Assembly (NCBI RefSeq): GCF_013283875.1
Contig: NZ_CP054139.1
Coordinates: 5,270,001 to 5,334,000 of the forward strand
DNA length: 64,000 bases
DNA from: Mucilaginibacter mali
GTDB lineage: Bacteria; Bacteroidota; Bacteroidia; Sphingobacteriales; Sphingobacteriaceae
Reading direction: 5' to 3'
The stretch's first letter is position 1, and every line of letters begins with the position of its first letter. Position numbers and translations under genes: made by a program. A model generated the notes under the pieces. The model saw only the letters and a program-made list of their open reading frames with translations, was not told the origin of the DNA and did no database searches. This document shows positions 52,618 through 62,092 of the stretch, piece by piece.

Positions 52618-53268
52618 GATAATGATGGTGATTAAGTTTTACGATTTTTTTATGCTAAGCTACAGCCACCAAAGCGCGCGGATACAGGTGTTTTTACCCT
52701 TTTTACTTGCGTATCTGCCGAAGTTTTGCTTAGCTGCCGGAGAAGCGGCGGCGTATTTAATTACCTCAATGACGAGAAGCAAATAACAGCGCGGCAGATG
52801 ACCTAATGACGCGCCCCCCTCTTGCATATCCCACCAAATTTTTGTATATTGTATCAGCCTGTCGCCACAATTTAGCTTTCTATTGTACTATCCTGCAAAC
52901 GAAAATTTCGTACAGCGCTGGAAAATCGATGAAAAATCAAACGAAATCCAAAGGAAAAACAGCCTTTTATTATCGGTTTTTGATACCTTTTTTTATCTGC
53001 ATGGAGCCGGTACCCTGTTCTTTTATGTATTAAACCTGCATATTCAAAGCAAAACTATCATGAAGCAGCCGGCTCTGTGCCCTCTGTGCAAACCTCTGTG
53101 TCCTCTGTGGTTAAAATCTAAAACCGGAAATTTTTTTATGATAAGATTTGCAAATCCGGACAAGTGCAGGGCATATCCGCCGGTCATAAAAACAATTTGA
53201 TTAAACATTTTGTCGTATCATAAGTCAAACCTTTAACAATAGAGGAAACGACACAGAGAAACAAAATC
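52618..53268. other. Intergenic region before the DUF6600 gene
   Basis: Short open frames here lack coding character. The recognisable element is a CTCTGTG repeat at about 53069-53112 (CTCTGTGCCCTCTGTGC...CCTCTGTGTCCTCTGTGG), four copies of a 7-base core. The 60 bases before 53269 are an AT-rich leader with AGAGGAAAC about 20 bases before the ATG. Confidence 0.5.
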
Positions 53269-55203
53269 ATGAAAACACTAAATAAAATATGGGGAGCGGC
53301 CGTGTTGGCCTTATTCTTCATGCTGGCCTCGCCCCAAAAGTCGAGTGCGCAGTACGGGGGCGAGATCTCGTTCCAAACTTTTTACGATGAGCTTTCGCCC
53401 TACGGTATCTGGATAGACGACCCCGAATACGGAAACGTATGGGTGCCAGATGTTCAGGAGGATTTTCGCCCCTACGCCACCAATGGGCACTGGGCAATGA
53501 CCACCTACGGCAACACCTGGGTATCCGACTACGAGTGGGGCTGGGCGCCGTTTCACTACGGCCGCTGGCGCTATGATGATTATTATGGCTGGGAATGGAT
53601 CCCTGATTACGAGTGGGGACCGGCCTGGGTAAGCTGGCGCAGTGGTGGCGGTTATTACGGCTGGGCACCGCTAAGGCCGGGCATCAGTATCGACCTGTCC
53701 TTCGGTAGTGGCTATTACGTGCCCGATTTTTACTGGAGTTTTGCGCCATACGCTTATATCAATAGTCCGCGCATATATAATTACTATGTGCCCCGTACCC
53801 GCGTGGTGAACATTATACATAACACCACCATTATTAACAATACGTATGTTAACCGGGGCAACCGTTACGTATCGGGCCCGCGCCCTGCCGATATACAACG
53901 CTACACCCACAACAGGGTACCGGTTTATAATATCAATAACGACAGGCGCCCCGGCGTAACCCGTGTGCAAAATAATACGGTTAATATTTACCGCCCAGCC
54001 GTACAGCGTGTACCCGATGCCCGCCCGGCAAGGGTGGTGGATGCTAATGCCTATCGCCAGGCTAACCCTAACGATCGTATTGCCGGTCAGCGTGGTTCGG
54101 CACGTATTAACCACGAGAACGCTTCGCGCTTAGCTAACTTTGCCCGCACCGCCCCGGCCGATAACAGGATAGTACGCGAGAACAACAACCGCCCCGGCAA
54201 CCCCGCCCGCGATAATCGCGGCAACAGGGGGGATAACCGTCCCGGCAATCCCGGCGTTGTGCCTCCGGGCCAGCCTAACGATAACCGCCAGGGCCGTCCC
54301 GATCAGCCACGTACCGACAGGCAGCCTACGCCGGTTAACCGCCCCGGCCAGCCGACCATGAACGATCAGCAACGTCAGCAGCAAAACGATCAGCAGCAGC
54401 GTCGCCATCAGGATGATCAGCAACGCCGTCGTCCACCGGTAACGCCCGACGATCAGCAGCGCCGGCAACAAATGATGGAGCAGCAACAACGTACACAGCA
54501 GGCCCAACAAGCCGAGCAGCAGCGCCAGCAACAGGCGCAGCAAAGGCAACAGCAGGATCAGCAGCAACGCCAGCAGCAAATGGAGCAACAACGCCAGCAG
54601 CAGGAGCAAAACCAACAGCGCCGTCAGCAGGATGACCAGCAACGCCGTCAACGCCCGCCTGTAGATCAGCAACAACAGCAAGCCGACCAGGCCCGTCAGC
54701 AACAGGCAGAGCAACAACGCCAGCAGCAAGCGCAACAGCAACAGGCCGATCAGCAGCGCCATCAGCAATATGAGCAGCAACGCCAGGCCCGTCAGCAACA
54801 GATGGAGCAGCAAAGGCAGCAGCAAGCGCAGCAACGCCAGCAGCAGGACGATCAGCAACGCCGTCAACAGCAAGACCAGGCGCGCCAACAGCAGATGGAG
54901 CAACAACGCCAACAGCAGCAGCAAGCCCGCCAGCAACAAATGGATCAGCAAAGGCAGCAACAAGCGCAACAGCAGGCACAACAACAGCAACAGCAAGCCC
55001 GTCAGCAACAGATGGAGCAGCAAAGGCAGCAGCAAGAACAGCAACGCCGTCAGCAGGACGATCAGCAGCGTCGCCAACAGCAAGATCAACAGCGTCAGCA
55101 ACAAGAGCAGCAACGCCGCCAACAGGCCGAGCAGCAACGCCAGCAGGAGCAGCAAAAACAACAACAGGAACAACAACGCCAAACAAGGCCACCGAGAGAT
55201 TAA
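53269..55203 (+). CDS. DUF6600 protein with long Gln-rich C-terminus
   Basis: The 644-residue protein has a signal peptide (residues 1-28, cleaved near SSAQ), a DUF6600 region of YGIWIDDPEYGNVWVPD and WGWAPFHYGRWRYDDYYGWE type repeats (residues about 33-135), an Asn/Arg/Pro-rich middle, and from about residue 365 a tail of about 280 residues made almost wholly of Gln and Arg with Glu, Asp and Ala (QQRQQQ, MEQQRQQQ). The tail is likely a long helix or a disordered, aggregation-prone segment. The DUF6600 part suggests an envelope role. A terminator follows. Confidence 0.9.
   Translation: MKTLNKIWGAAVLALFFMLASPQKSSAQYGGEISFQTFYDELSPYGIWIDDPEYGNVWVPDVQEDFRPYATNGHWAMTTYGNTWVSDYEWGWAPFHYGRWRYDDYYGWEWIPDYEWGPAWVSWRSGGGYYGWAPLRPGISIDLSFGSGYYVPDFYWSFAPYAYINSPRIYNYYVPRTRVVNIIHNTTIINNTYVNRGNRYVSGPRPADIQRYTHNRVPVYNINNDRRPGVTRVQNNTVNIYRPAVQRVPDARPARVVDANAYRQANPNDRIAGQRGSARINHENASRLANFARTAPADNRIVRENNNRPGNPARDNRGNRGDNRPGNPGVVPPGQPNDNRQGRPDQPRTDRQPTPVNRPGQPTMNDQQRQQQNDQQQRRHQDDQQRRRPPVTPDDQQRRQQMMEQQQRTQQAQQAEQQRQQQAQQRQQQDQQQRQQQMEQQRQQQEQNQQRRQQDDQQRRQRPPVDQQQQQADQARQQQAEQQRQQQAQQQQADQQRHQQYEQQRQARQQQMEQQRQQQAQQRQQQDDQQRRQQQDQARQQQMEQQRQQQQQARQQQMDQQRQQQAQQQAQQQQQQARQQQMEQQRQQQEQQRRQQDDQQRRQQQDQQRQQQEQQRRQQAEQQRQQEQQKQQQEQQRQTRPPRD
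54364..55180 (+). repeat. CAG/CAA/CGC-rich repeat region of the DUF6600 gene
   Basis: The coding strand is built of CAGCAACGCCAGCAGCAG-type units and their variants, including repeated ATGGAGCAGCAACGCCAGCA blocks. This is a coding microsatellite/minisatellite. Confidence 0.8.
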
Positions 55204-55217
55204 GTATTATGGATAAA

Positions 55218-55251
55218 CAGAAAGAGGCACCTATTGAGTGCCTCTTTTTGT
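55218..55251 (+). terminator. Terminator after the DUF6600 gene
   Basis: AAAGAGGCAC pairs with GTGCCTCTTT around CTATTGA and is followed by a T run. Confidence 0.8.
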
Positions 55252-55264
55252 TATTGTGTAAATA

Positions 55265-55380
55265 TGGCTAAACCCCTCCCTACACCCTCCCCGTGGGAGG
55301 GAATCGCTCAAGGCCGGGCTTTTCATGTGCATATCTGCACATCCGCACACTTGCACACCTGCTCCCCCTTAGGGGGCTGG
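55265..55380. repeat. C-run repeat followed by TGTGCA-type repeat
   Basis: AACCCCTCCCTACACCCTCC and CGTGGGAGGGAATC belong to the C-run family; CATGTGCATATCTGCACATC and the following CGCACACTTGCACACC belong to the TGTGCA family also seen after sucB and in the CMD-VOC spacer. Confidence 0.55.
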
Positions 55381-55391
55381 GGGGCTTCGGC

Positions 55392-58199
55392 TTAATGCGC
55401 TTCCAGCCAGTTTACGCCGGTACCTATTTCTACCATTATCGGTACTTCGGTTTTGATAGCGTTTTTCATGTGGTGTTCGATGATCGGCTTTATTTTTTCC
55501 ACCTCGTGGTGCGGCACGTCGAACACCAACTCGTCATGCACCTGCATGGTCATGCGGGCATCCATGTTCTGGGCTTTCAGTTCGCGGTGAATATTGATCA
55601 TGGCTATTTTGATCATATCTGCCGCCGAACCTTGTATGGGGGCATTGATGGCGTTTCGTTCGGCAAAGCCACGCACCGTCATATTAGCCGAATTGATATC
55701 GCGCAGGTAACGACGGCGGCCCATCAGGGTACATACGTAGCCGTTCTCGCGGGCAAAGTTCATGGTATCGGCCATGTAGTTCTTAATACCGGGGAATTGC
55801 ACAAAATATTGTTCGATGATATCGGCAGCTTCCTTACGTGGGATACCCAGGCTTTGCGAAAGCCCAAAGGCCGATTGCCCGTAAATGATACCGAAGTTAA
55901 CGGCCTTGGCGTTGCGGCGCATGGTGCTATCCACCTGGTCTAATGCTACGCCGTATACGTTGGCAGCGGTAGCGGTGTGGATATCCAGGTTATCGATAAA
56001 AGCCTTGCGCATATTCTCGTCCTTACTGATCTCGGCAATAATGCGCAGTTCTATCTGCGAGTAATCCGCCGATACCAGGATGTGGTTCTCGTCCCTTGGG
56101 ATAAAAGCCTTGCGCACCTCGCGGCCGCGTTCGGTACGGATGGGGATATTTTGCAGGTTGGGATTGTTGGAGCTTAATCGCCCGGTGGCCGCCACGGCCT
56201 GATTGTAGCTGGTATGCACGCGGCCTGTCTTATGGTTTATCATCAGCGGCAGGGCATCAACATAAGTCGATTTTAGCTTTTGCAGCTGCCTGAAATCCAG
56301 GATATCGCGCACAATGTCGCTCTTATTGGCCAGGGCCAATAGTACGTCCTCGCCGGTTTGGTATTGGCCGGTCTTGGTTTTTTTGGCTTTTGGATCAAGC
56401 AGTAATTTCTCGAATAACACCTCGCCCAATTGCTTTGGCGATGCGATGTTGAAGCGGACCCCCGCTTTTTCGTAAACCGTTTTTTCCAGTTTAACAATAT
56501 CGGTCTCCAGTTCTTTCGAGAAATCTTTCAGCGCTTCGCGGTCAATGCGCACGCCCTCGTATTCCATATCGGCCAAAACGTAGATCAGCGGATGCTCTAC
56601 CTCGTTGATCAGTTTTTCCGATTCTACCTCTTTTATCTTCTTCTCAAATACATCCTTCAGTTGCAGGGTGATGTCGGCATCTTCGGCGGCGTACTCTTTT
56701 ATCTTCTCCAGTTCCACATCGCGCATGGTGCCCTGGTTTTTGCCTTTGGGGCCAATGAGTTCGGTAATGGAAACCGGCGAATAACCCAGGTAATTTTCCG
56801 AAAGGATATCCATATTATGGCGGGTATCCGGGTCGATGATGTAGTGCGCCATCATGGTATCAAACAACTGCCCCAGCACATCTACATTATACCATTTCAG
56901 TATCATGATATCGTACTTGATGTTTTGCCCGGTTTTGGCGATAGCCGGGTTTTCCAGCAGGGCCTTAAACTCATCAACAATGCTTTGGGTAAGCACCTGA
57001 TCTGCGGGAACAGGCACATACCAGCCTTCCCCTGGCTTAATGGCGAATGACAGGCCCACCAGTTCGCAATTGTTGGCATCGGTACCGGTGGTCTCGGTAT
57101 CAAAACAGATATGTGTTTGCTTACTAAGCAAGGCCACCAGGTCGGCGCGTTTTTCGGCAGTATCTGCCAAATGATATTCGTGCGGGGTGTTGTTGATATT
57201 CTTAGCCGCTAAGGTTGGCACTTCGGCTATGTCGGTCAGTTCAACCGTCATGGTAGTGCGGCCTTCGGCAACCGGGGCGCCGAACAGGTCGGTTTGTATG
57301 CCTACCGATTTAATTTCGGTTACGCTGAAATCATCGCCAAACACGCGGCGACCCAGTGTACGGAATTCGAGTTCGGCAAAAAGCGGCTCCAGCAGGTCTT
57401 TGCTTGGGGCGCACATTTCAAGGCCGGCCTCGTCCAGTTCAACGGGGGCGTTCAGGTTAATGGTAGCCAGTTTTTTCGATAGCAAGCCCTGCTCGGCAAA
57501 GTTCTCCACGTTTTCGCGCTGTTTACCTTTCAGTTCATGACTGTTGGCAATGATGTTCTCCATCGAACCATATTGCTTAATGAGCGCCTTAGCTGTTTTC
57601 TCGCCGATGCCGGGGATGCCGGGGATATTGTCCACCGCGTCGCCCCAAAGGCCAAGGATATCTATCACTTGTTCAACCTTTTCAATCTCCCATTTCTCCA
57701 GCACTTCTTTCACGCCCAGTATCTCCATATCGTTACCCATACGGGCCGGTTTGTAAATGAAGATATTTTCGGACACCAACTGCGCGAAATCTTTATCGGG
57801 GGTCATGCAATAAACCTGGTAGCCTTGCTTTTCGGCTTTTTTGGCCAGGGTACCGATGATGTCGTCGGCCTCATAACCGTCGGAAGTGATCAGCGGGATA
57901 TTGAAGCCCAGCACCACTTTAAAAATATAAGGCAGCGCTTTGGCCAGGTCTTCGGGCATCGATTCCCGTTGGGCTTTATAGTTTTCGAATTCTATATGGC
58001 GTTCGGTTGGCGCATCGGTATCAAAAACCACTGCCATATGGGTAGGGTTTTCCTTCTTCAACACATCAAGCAGCGTATTGGTAAAGCCCATTACGGCCGA
58101 TGTATTTAAGCCGTTCGACGTAAAACGCGGGGTTTTACTTAAAGCGAAATGCGCCCGGTAGATCAGGGCCATACCATCCAACAGGAATAATTTTTTCAT
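55392..58199 (-). CDS. polA: DNA polymerase I
   Basis: The 935-residue enzyme fills gaps in repair and replaces RNA primers. Three parts are present: an N-terminal 5'-3' exonuclease (KKLFLLDGMALIYRAHFAL, DGYEADDIIGTLA), a 3'-5' proofreading domain with intact active-site residues (D367 and E369 in FDTETTGT) and the polymerase domain (motif A SADYSQIELR, the O-helix region RRNAKAVNFGIIYG, motif C H888-D889-E890). The gene stands alone, convergent with the DUF6600 gene. Confidence 0.98.
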   Translation of the reverse strand: MKKLFLLDGMALIYRAHFALSKTPRFTSNGLNTSAVMGFTNTLLDVLKKENPTHMAVVFDTDAPTERHIEFENYKAQRESMPEDLAKALPYIFKVVLGFNIPLITSDGYEADDIIGTLAKKAEKQGYQVYCMTPDKDFAQLVSENIFIYKPARMGNDMEILGVKEVLEKWEIEKVEQVIDILGLWGDAVDNIPGIPGIGEKTAKALIKQYGSMENIIANSHELKGKQRENVENFAEQGLLSKKLATINLNAPVELDEAGLEMCAPSKDLLEPLFAELEFRTLGRRVFGDDFSVTEIKSVGIQTDLFGAPVAEGRTTMTVELTDIAEVPTLAAKNINNTPHEYHLADTAEKRADLVALLSKQTHICFDTETTGTDANNCELVGLSFAIKPGEGWYVPVPADQVLTQSIVDEFKALLENPAIAKTGQNIKYDIMILKWYNVDVLGQLFDTMMAHYIIDPDTRHNMDILSENYLGYSPVSITELIGPKGKNQGTMRDVELEKIKEYAAEDADITLQLKDVFEKKIKEVESEKLINEVEHPLIYVLADMEYEGVRIDREALKDFSKELETDIVKLEKTVYEKAGVRFNIASPKQLGEVLFEKLLLDPKAKKTKTGQYQTGEDVLLALANKSDIVRDILDFRQLQKLKSTYVDALPLMINHKTGRVHTSYNQAVAATGRLSSNNPNLQNIPIRTERGREVRKAFIPRDENHILVSADYSQIELRIIAEISKDENMRKAFIDNLDIHTATAANVYGVALDQVDSTMRRNAKAVNFGIIYGQSAFGLSQSLGIPRKEAADIIEQYFVQFPGIKNYMADTMNFARENGYVCTLMGRRRYLRDINSANMTVRGFAERNAINAPIQGSAADMIKIAMINIHRELKAQNMDARMTMQVHDELVFDVPHHEVEKIKPIIEHHMKNAIKTEVPIMVEIGTGVNWLEAH

Positions 58200-58257
58200 A
58201 ACTGGTTACAGTATTTTCAAACTGTTTAATTTTTATGTGTACAGGCATAACGTGTAT

Positions 58258-58396
58258 ACTCACCCCCGACTACGCTTCGCTGGTCAGCCCGCTCTTCGCT
58301 TCGCGAAAAGAGGGCTGAAGCAATAATTCGTTAATCTGTTCCCTCTTTCGCCAAAGGCGAGAGAGGGTGGTCGGGCGGAGCCACGACCGGGTGAGT
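58258..58396. repeat. CTCACCCCCGACTACGC...GACCGGGTGAG repeat, copy B
   Basis: It opens ACTCACCCCCGACTACGCTT and closes CACGACCGGGTGAGT with inner blocks CTCTTCGCTTCGCGAAAAGAG and CCCTCTTTCGCCAAAGGCG. Copy A is at 46311-46445. It lies upstream of polA. Confidence 0.8.
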
Positions 58397-58514
58397 AAAT
58401 ACCCGTACCGGACCTGTTACAAGTATAAAGCAAAGATTTGTTAAAAATATTTAAATATGGCAGTACTATTTGCTTAGTTAAAGATTTATGCTAATCTTCA
58501 TCGATTATTTTTTT

Positions 58515-59384
58515 ATGAAGATTGTGAAACTATTGATCCCCATGCTATTGCTGGCCGCTGTGGCCGGCGCGCAAACTAAACCTGCACCCAAAGGAAAGCA
58601 ACCGGCAGCTAAACCTGCTGTTGTACCGGCACAAACGGTGGCCCCTGCTGCCGGCACGCCTACCGATGATTTTTACGAATATATGATCCTAAAGCATACC
58701 GATACGCCTGCGCCTGAGGGCTACGGTTTAAAATCGGATATGCTGATACCTGTAGGCGCCTACGTAGGTAATATCGGCGACGAAAAAAAGATAGGGCAGC
58801 AGCTAAACCGTTTTTTTAAGTCGCTGCTGTGGGCCGATGGGAGCCAGATCACCTGGATATCGCGCAATACATCCATGATAAACGGTGTAAACGTAGAGCA
58901 ATTTAGGGTGACTAAAACGGGCACAAAAGATACCGTTACGCTGTATGTTGACGAGTATAAAGCCGAACCTATACAACTACCCAAAGGCTTTAAATTTTAC
59001 GAAAAGCAGCAAATGCTTACCGATTTTGCCCCTGTGCTTGATGATATACATAAATACAACGCCACTCCCGATAAATTTGGCGATGCCGCCGCCAAGGCAC
59101 AAAGTTTTAAAATATTAGGATACCTGCAAGGCGATGTTGGCCTGGATTATTTGCTGGATAAGGATATGCTCGACCCGATGATCAACGAGGTATCTATCGA
59201 TCTGGACCTGAAAGCATTCCTTATCAGGGCATACTTGTTCTATAAGTTTGAATATGAAATAACCGGGCAGCAGAACCCGAAAGTAGCCGCGTTTAACGCG
59301 ATGGTTGATGATTACCAGGTAGTGATGAAAACCCACAATATCCTGTTGAAAGGTAACCTGGCTACCTATATGGTGAAGAAATAG
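58515..59384 (+). CDS. Secreted protein of unknown function
   Basis: The 289-residue protein has a signal peptide (MKIVKLLIPMLLLAAVAGAQ), a short Pro/Ala/Lys-rich linker (PAPKGKQPAAKPAVVPAQT) and a mixed alpha/beta domain (DFYEYMILKHTDTPAPEGYG, VEQFRVTKTGTKDTVTLYVD, LAFL-like helices near the end). I do not recognise a family. The inner Met is chosen as start because the signal peptide begins there. Confidence 0.75.
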   Translation: MKIVKLLIPMLLLAAVAGAQTKPAPKGKQPAAKPAVVPAQTVAPAAGTPTDDFYEYMILKHTDTPAPEGYGLKSDMLIPVGAYVGNIGDEKKIGQQLNRFFKSLLWADGSQITWISRNTSMINGVNVEQFRVTKTGTKDTVTLYVDEYKAEPIQLPKGFKFYEKQQMLTDFAPVLDDIHKYNATPDKFGDAAAKAQSFKILGYLQGDVGLDYLLDKDMLDPMINEVSIDLDLKAFLIRAYLFYKFEYEITGQQNPKVAAFNAMVDDYQVVMKTHNILLKGNLATYMVKK

Positions 59385-59450
59385 GGCGGCAGTAGTTTGC
59401 TTAAGCCATAGCGATAGGATTCAAACGCATCGCTATGGCAATATACAGTG

Positions 59451-59984
59451 TTATGCCTCTGGCGTAAATTGGGGCGGCACAGGTTTGGGGAAAACGATCT
59501 TGCCCTTTAACTCGGGAAACTTTTTGTAGATCGCCTCTTCGTTAATACTGCCCGAGCCTACAAAATACCAGTTTTTGCCATTATCAGTACTTAAAGCCAG
59601 CAGTGTTGACTGAGCGGTATATACCCCCTTTGGCATCATGCTGCTTTGAGGTACTGCCATTCCTACAATTTCGGGCACTAAGCAAAATAGCTTGCCGTTT
59701 ACGGTTACAATGGCGCCGGGTTCTCCGGCTGTGGCGCTTTTTACGTACGCCCCCTGCTTTTTCATTTGGGTGAAAACCCGTTCCATTACTTTAACCATCG
59801 CATCCCGGCCGCCGGCCGCTTTAACCGTTTCGGGGTCGGTATGGTCTATCACGGTTTTAAAATCGCCCTTTAGGGTGGCCGTGGCCACTAATTGGGCCAG
59901 CGCTTTAACTTTGGCCTGGTGCTGGGCAAGTGCGCAGATGTTTAACATCAGTAAAACCACAAGGGAAATGAATAGCTTTTTCAT
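59451..59984 (-). CDS. Secreted protein of unknown function, downstream of tag
   Basis: The 177-residue protein has a signal peptide (MKKLFISLVVLLMLNICALA) and a small domain with LAQLVATATLKGDFKTVIDH, then GGRDAMVKVMERVFTQMKKQ and STDNGKNWYFVGSG. The layout (helical start followed by beta strands) resembles NTF2-like proteins, but this is weak. It begins 11 bases after the tag gene and so is probably its operon partner. Confidence 0.75.
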   Translation of the reverse strand: MKKLFISLVVLLMLNICALAQHQAKVKALAQLVATATLKGDFKTVIDHTDPETVKAAGGRDAMVKVMERVFTQMKKQGAYVKSATAGEPGAIVTVNGKLFCLVPEIVGMAVPQSSMMPKGVYTAQSTLLALSTDNGKNWYFVGSGSINEEAIYKKFPELKGKIVFPKPVPPQFTPEA

Positions 59985-59995
59985 AGCGGTAATAT

Positions 59996-60559
59996 CTATC
60001 TAAAATCGCAATCTTCCAAATGGTCGTTCACCATGCCGGTGGCCTGCATGTGGGCGTAGCAAATGGTGGTACCAAAAAACTTAAAACCCCGCCTTTTCAT
60101 ATCCTTGCTAATGGCGTCGGATATTGCGGTAGCGGCCGGTATGCCGCCGGGTTTGGGTTTGTTATCTATGGGTACGCCATCGGGCATAAAGCTGTACAGG
60201 TATTTATCAAACGAGCCAAATTCCTTTTGTACGCCGATAAATAGTTTGGCGTTGTTTATTGCGGCAAGCACTTTCAGGCGGTTGCGGATAATGCCCTCAT
60301 CCTGCATCAGTCGTTCTACGTCGGCTTCGGTAAAGGCGGCTACCTTATGCACATCAAAACCAGCAAAAGCCTTGTGGTAACCATCGCGGCGGCGCAGGAT
60401 GGTGATCCAGCTCAGGCCGGCTTGCGCCGATTCCAGGATCAAAAACTCGAACAGTATTTTATCATCATGCACGGGCTTACCCCACTCTTCATCATGGTAT
60501 TTCATGTAAAGCGGATCGGTACCGCACCAGGCGCAGCGTTTTTTTGTATCTGTAGACAT
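59996..60559 (-). CDS. tag: DNA-3-methyladenine glycosylase I
   Basis: Tag removes 3-methyladenine from alkylated DNA. The 187-residue length is normal. Motifs: KRCAWCGTDPLYMKYHDEEW at the N-terminus (zinc Cys and His), ILESAQAGLSWITILRRRD, and the C-terminal zinc-binding HMQATGMVNDHLEDC. It lies in a compact minus-strand run with an ExbD-like gene 14 bases upstream and a secreted protein 11 bases downstream. Confidence 0.96.
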   Translation of the reverse strand: MSTDTKKRCAWCGTDPLYMKYHDEEWGKPVHDDKILFEFLILESAQAGLSWITILRRRDGYHKAFAGFDVHKVAAFTEADVERLMQDEGIIRNRLKVLAAINNAKLFIGVQKEFGSFDKYLYSFMPDGVPIDNKPKPGGIPAATAISDAISKDMKRRGFKFFGTTICYAHMQATGMVNDHLEDCDFR

Positions 60560-60573
60560 TAAATAGGTTTCAT

Positions 60574-61194
60574 TTAGTAATAATTGTTGGCCGTTCGTGT
60601 ATTATGCACCAACGAGAATTTATTTATACCGATGCTTCGCAAATCATCCATAATTAATTTAACAACCGGGTATGGCTCATCCTTATCGCAAACAATGGCA
60701 AACTTCAGTTCCCTTTCTTTATGTTTCATCTCAATGTTCCGGGCGGCAATTACCCATTGCATTAACTCGTTAGCTTTAGTACTGTCAACAGGGATGCCAT
60801 CCTGTTCAAAAATATCATCGGGGGTATGGTAATTGTGTACAAATGATCTTAATTGTTCAATGGGCGTGCAAATGGCATCCATCCTGCTAAATTTATTACT
60901 TTCCTGTTCAGAAAACATCAGGCCATAATCCCTCCCTACTTTTGTCAATAACTCTTTTTTAAAAATGTCGCCCTCAACACTAAAATAGCATTTCCCTTTA
61001 TTAATAATAATTTCGGCAATACCTCCATCCGGATCTGAGGTTTCTAAAGATGCTGCAGGTAAGTTTATACGGTCTGAAAAGATGGATCTTGGCTTAGCCG
61101 TTAATACCAGAAACACAACCAGGATAAAAGCGACATCGCACATGGCGGTCATATCAATACCCAGTTTCGTTTTTTTAAATTTGTGTATTGCCAT
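60574..61194 (-). CDS. ExbD-like biopolymer transport protein
   Basis: The 206-residue protein has one N-terminal transmembrane helix with the acidic residue D20 in DMTAMCDVAFILVVFLVLTA, as in ExbD and TolR, and a periplasmic domain in which the KEREL...KDEPYPVVKLIMDDLRSIGI segment matches the ExbD C-terminal fold. ExbD works with ExbB to energise TonB-dependent transport or outer-membrane maintenance. No exbB or tonB gene is adjacent. It is followed by tag, 14 bp away. Confidence 0.9.
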   Translation of the reverse strand: MAIHKFKKTKLGIDMTAMCDVAFILVVFLVLTAKPRSIFSDRINLPAASLETSDPDGGIAEIIINKGKCYFSVEGDIFKKELLTKVGRDYGLMFSEQESNKFSRMDAICTPIEQLRSFVHNYHTPDDIFEQDGIPVDSTKANELMQWVIAARNIEMKHKERELKFAIVCDKDEPYPVVKLIMDDLRSIGINKFSLVHNTRTANNYY

Positions 61195-61254
61195 GGCATA
61201 ACTGATTAATAATGCAATGTACTAAAAATCTAGTTTCAAAACATGCGCTATCAT

Positions 61255-61632
61255 TTATTCATGCTCAGCAAAGGTTAGCACATAGTTGTTATTGTCTAAT
61301 ATGGAAAACTCCGTCGCGCCATAAAAGGTTTTTTCCAGGCCTTTTAACACTGTTACCTTATCTTTTATCTTATCAAAAAAAACAGTGATGTCTTTCACAT
61401 TAATATACAGCAACAGCGAACCACCATTATTGCGCGATATTTCCGGCAATTCTTCGGCCAGGCTTTCAAACGTTTGGAACATCATGGTTACGCTGCCGGT
61501 TACCATCATGGCCCAAACCAGTTCGTCGCCTTCTTCGGGTACCGACATTGTTTTTTTGAAGCCCAGTATTTCATAAAAGGCAATGGTGCCCTTCATATCG
61601 TTTGTAAAAATGTTTGGCGACAGCGTTTCCAT
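61255..61632 (-). CDS. VOC-superfamily (glyoxalase-like) protein
   Basis: The 125-residue protein shows one VOC module: NIFTNDMKGTIAFYEILGFK at the N-terminus and LYINVKDITVFFDKIKD in the second half, with a final glutamate-containing strand. Such proteins bind metal and small molecules (dioxygenases, antibiotic resistance proteins, isomerases); the function here is unknown. It lies 60 bp upstream of the ExbD-like gene on the same strand. Confidence 0.85.
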   Translation of the reverse strand: METLSPNIFTNDMKGTIAFYEILGFKKTMSVPEEGDELVWAMMVTGSVTMMFQTFESLAEELPEISRNNGGSLLLYINVKDITVFFDKIKDKVTVLKGLEKTFYGATEFSILDNNNYVLTFAEHE

Positions 61633-61750
61633 AGTAATTTGATCTTGATTTGTTGACAGGTTAAATTGCTAATATTTTTCGCAATTTAATAACAGATAAT
61701 GAATTTACATAATTTTTAACGAAAATTGTGCTTAAGATAAACAGACACCC

Positions 61751-62092
61751 ATGGGAGAACTGATAGACAATTTTGAGAGCTACCGCACGCGGATGAACGA
61801 CCGCATTATGGAGACGGCCAATACCAATATCAAGCGCTTCTTCGCGCTGGATACCACCACTTATGCCGATGGCGCGCTTGATGTAAAAACCAAAGAAATG
61901 CTGGGCCTGGTAGCATCAATGGTGCTGCGCTGCGACGATTGCATTAAATACCACCTGGGCAAATGCCACGAGGCCGGAGTTAACCACGATGAAATGAACG
62001 AGGTGTTTATGATAGCCAACCTGGTGGGCGGCTCCATCGTTATCCCACATTACCGCCGCGCGGTGGAGTATTGGGATGAGTTGAACTCCTAA
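61751..62092 (+). CDS. Carboxymuconolactone decarboxylase/AhpD-like protein
   Basis: The 113-residue protein has the AhpD-type active-site motif C61-D-D-C64-x-x-x-H68 within VLRCDDCIKYHLGKCHEAG, followed by NEVFMIANLVGGSIVIPHYR. Members act as peroxidase-linked disulfide reductases or as decarboxylases. The CxxC supports a redox role. It is followed, across a repeat that starts at its stop codon, by a VOC protein gene on the same strand. Confidence 0.9.
   Translation: MGELIDNFESYRTRMNDRIMETANTNIKRFFALDTTTYADGALDVKTKEMLGLVASMVLRCDDCIKYHLGKCHEAGVNHDEMNEVFMIANLVGGSIVIPHYRRAVEYWDELNS

Noticed and set aside
52806..53200. Frames of 75 and 105 codons before the DUF6600 gene
   Set aside because: They overlap each other in different frames, run into the CTCTGTG repeat and show no domain or conserved start.
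54130..55192. Long minus-strand frames rich in Leu or Ala/Val opposite the Gln-rich tail
   Set aside because: They are the complement of the CAG/CAA repeat array, have no normal protein composition, and the plus-strand frame carries a signal peptide and a known domain.
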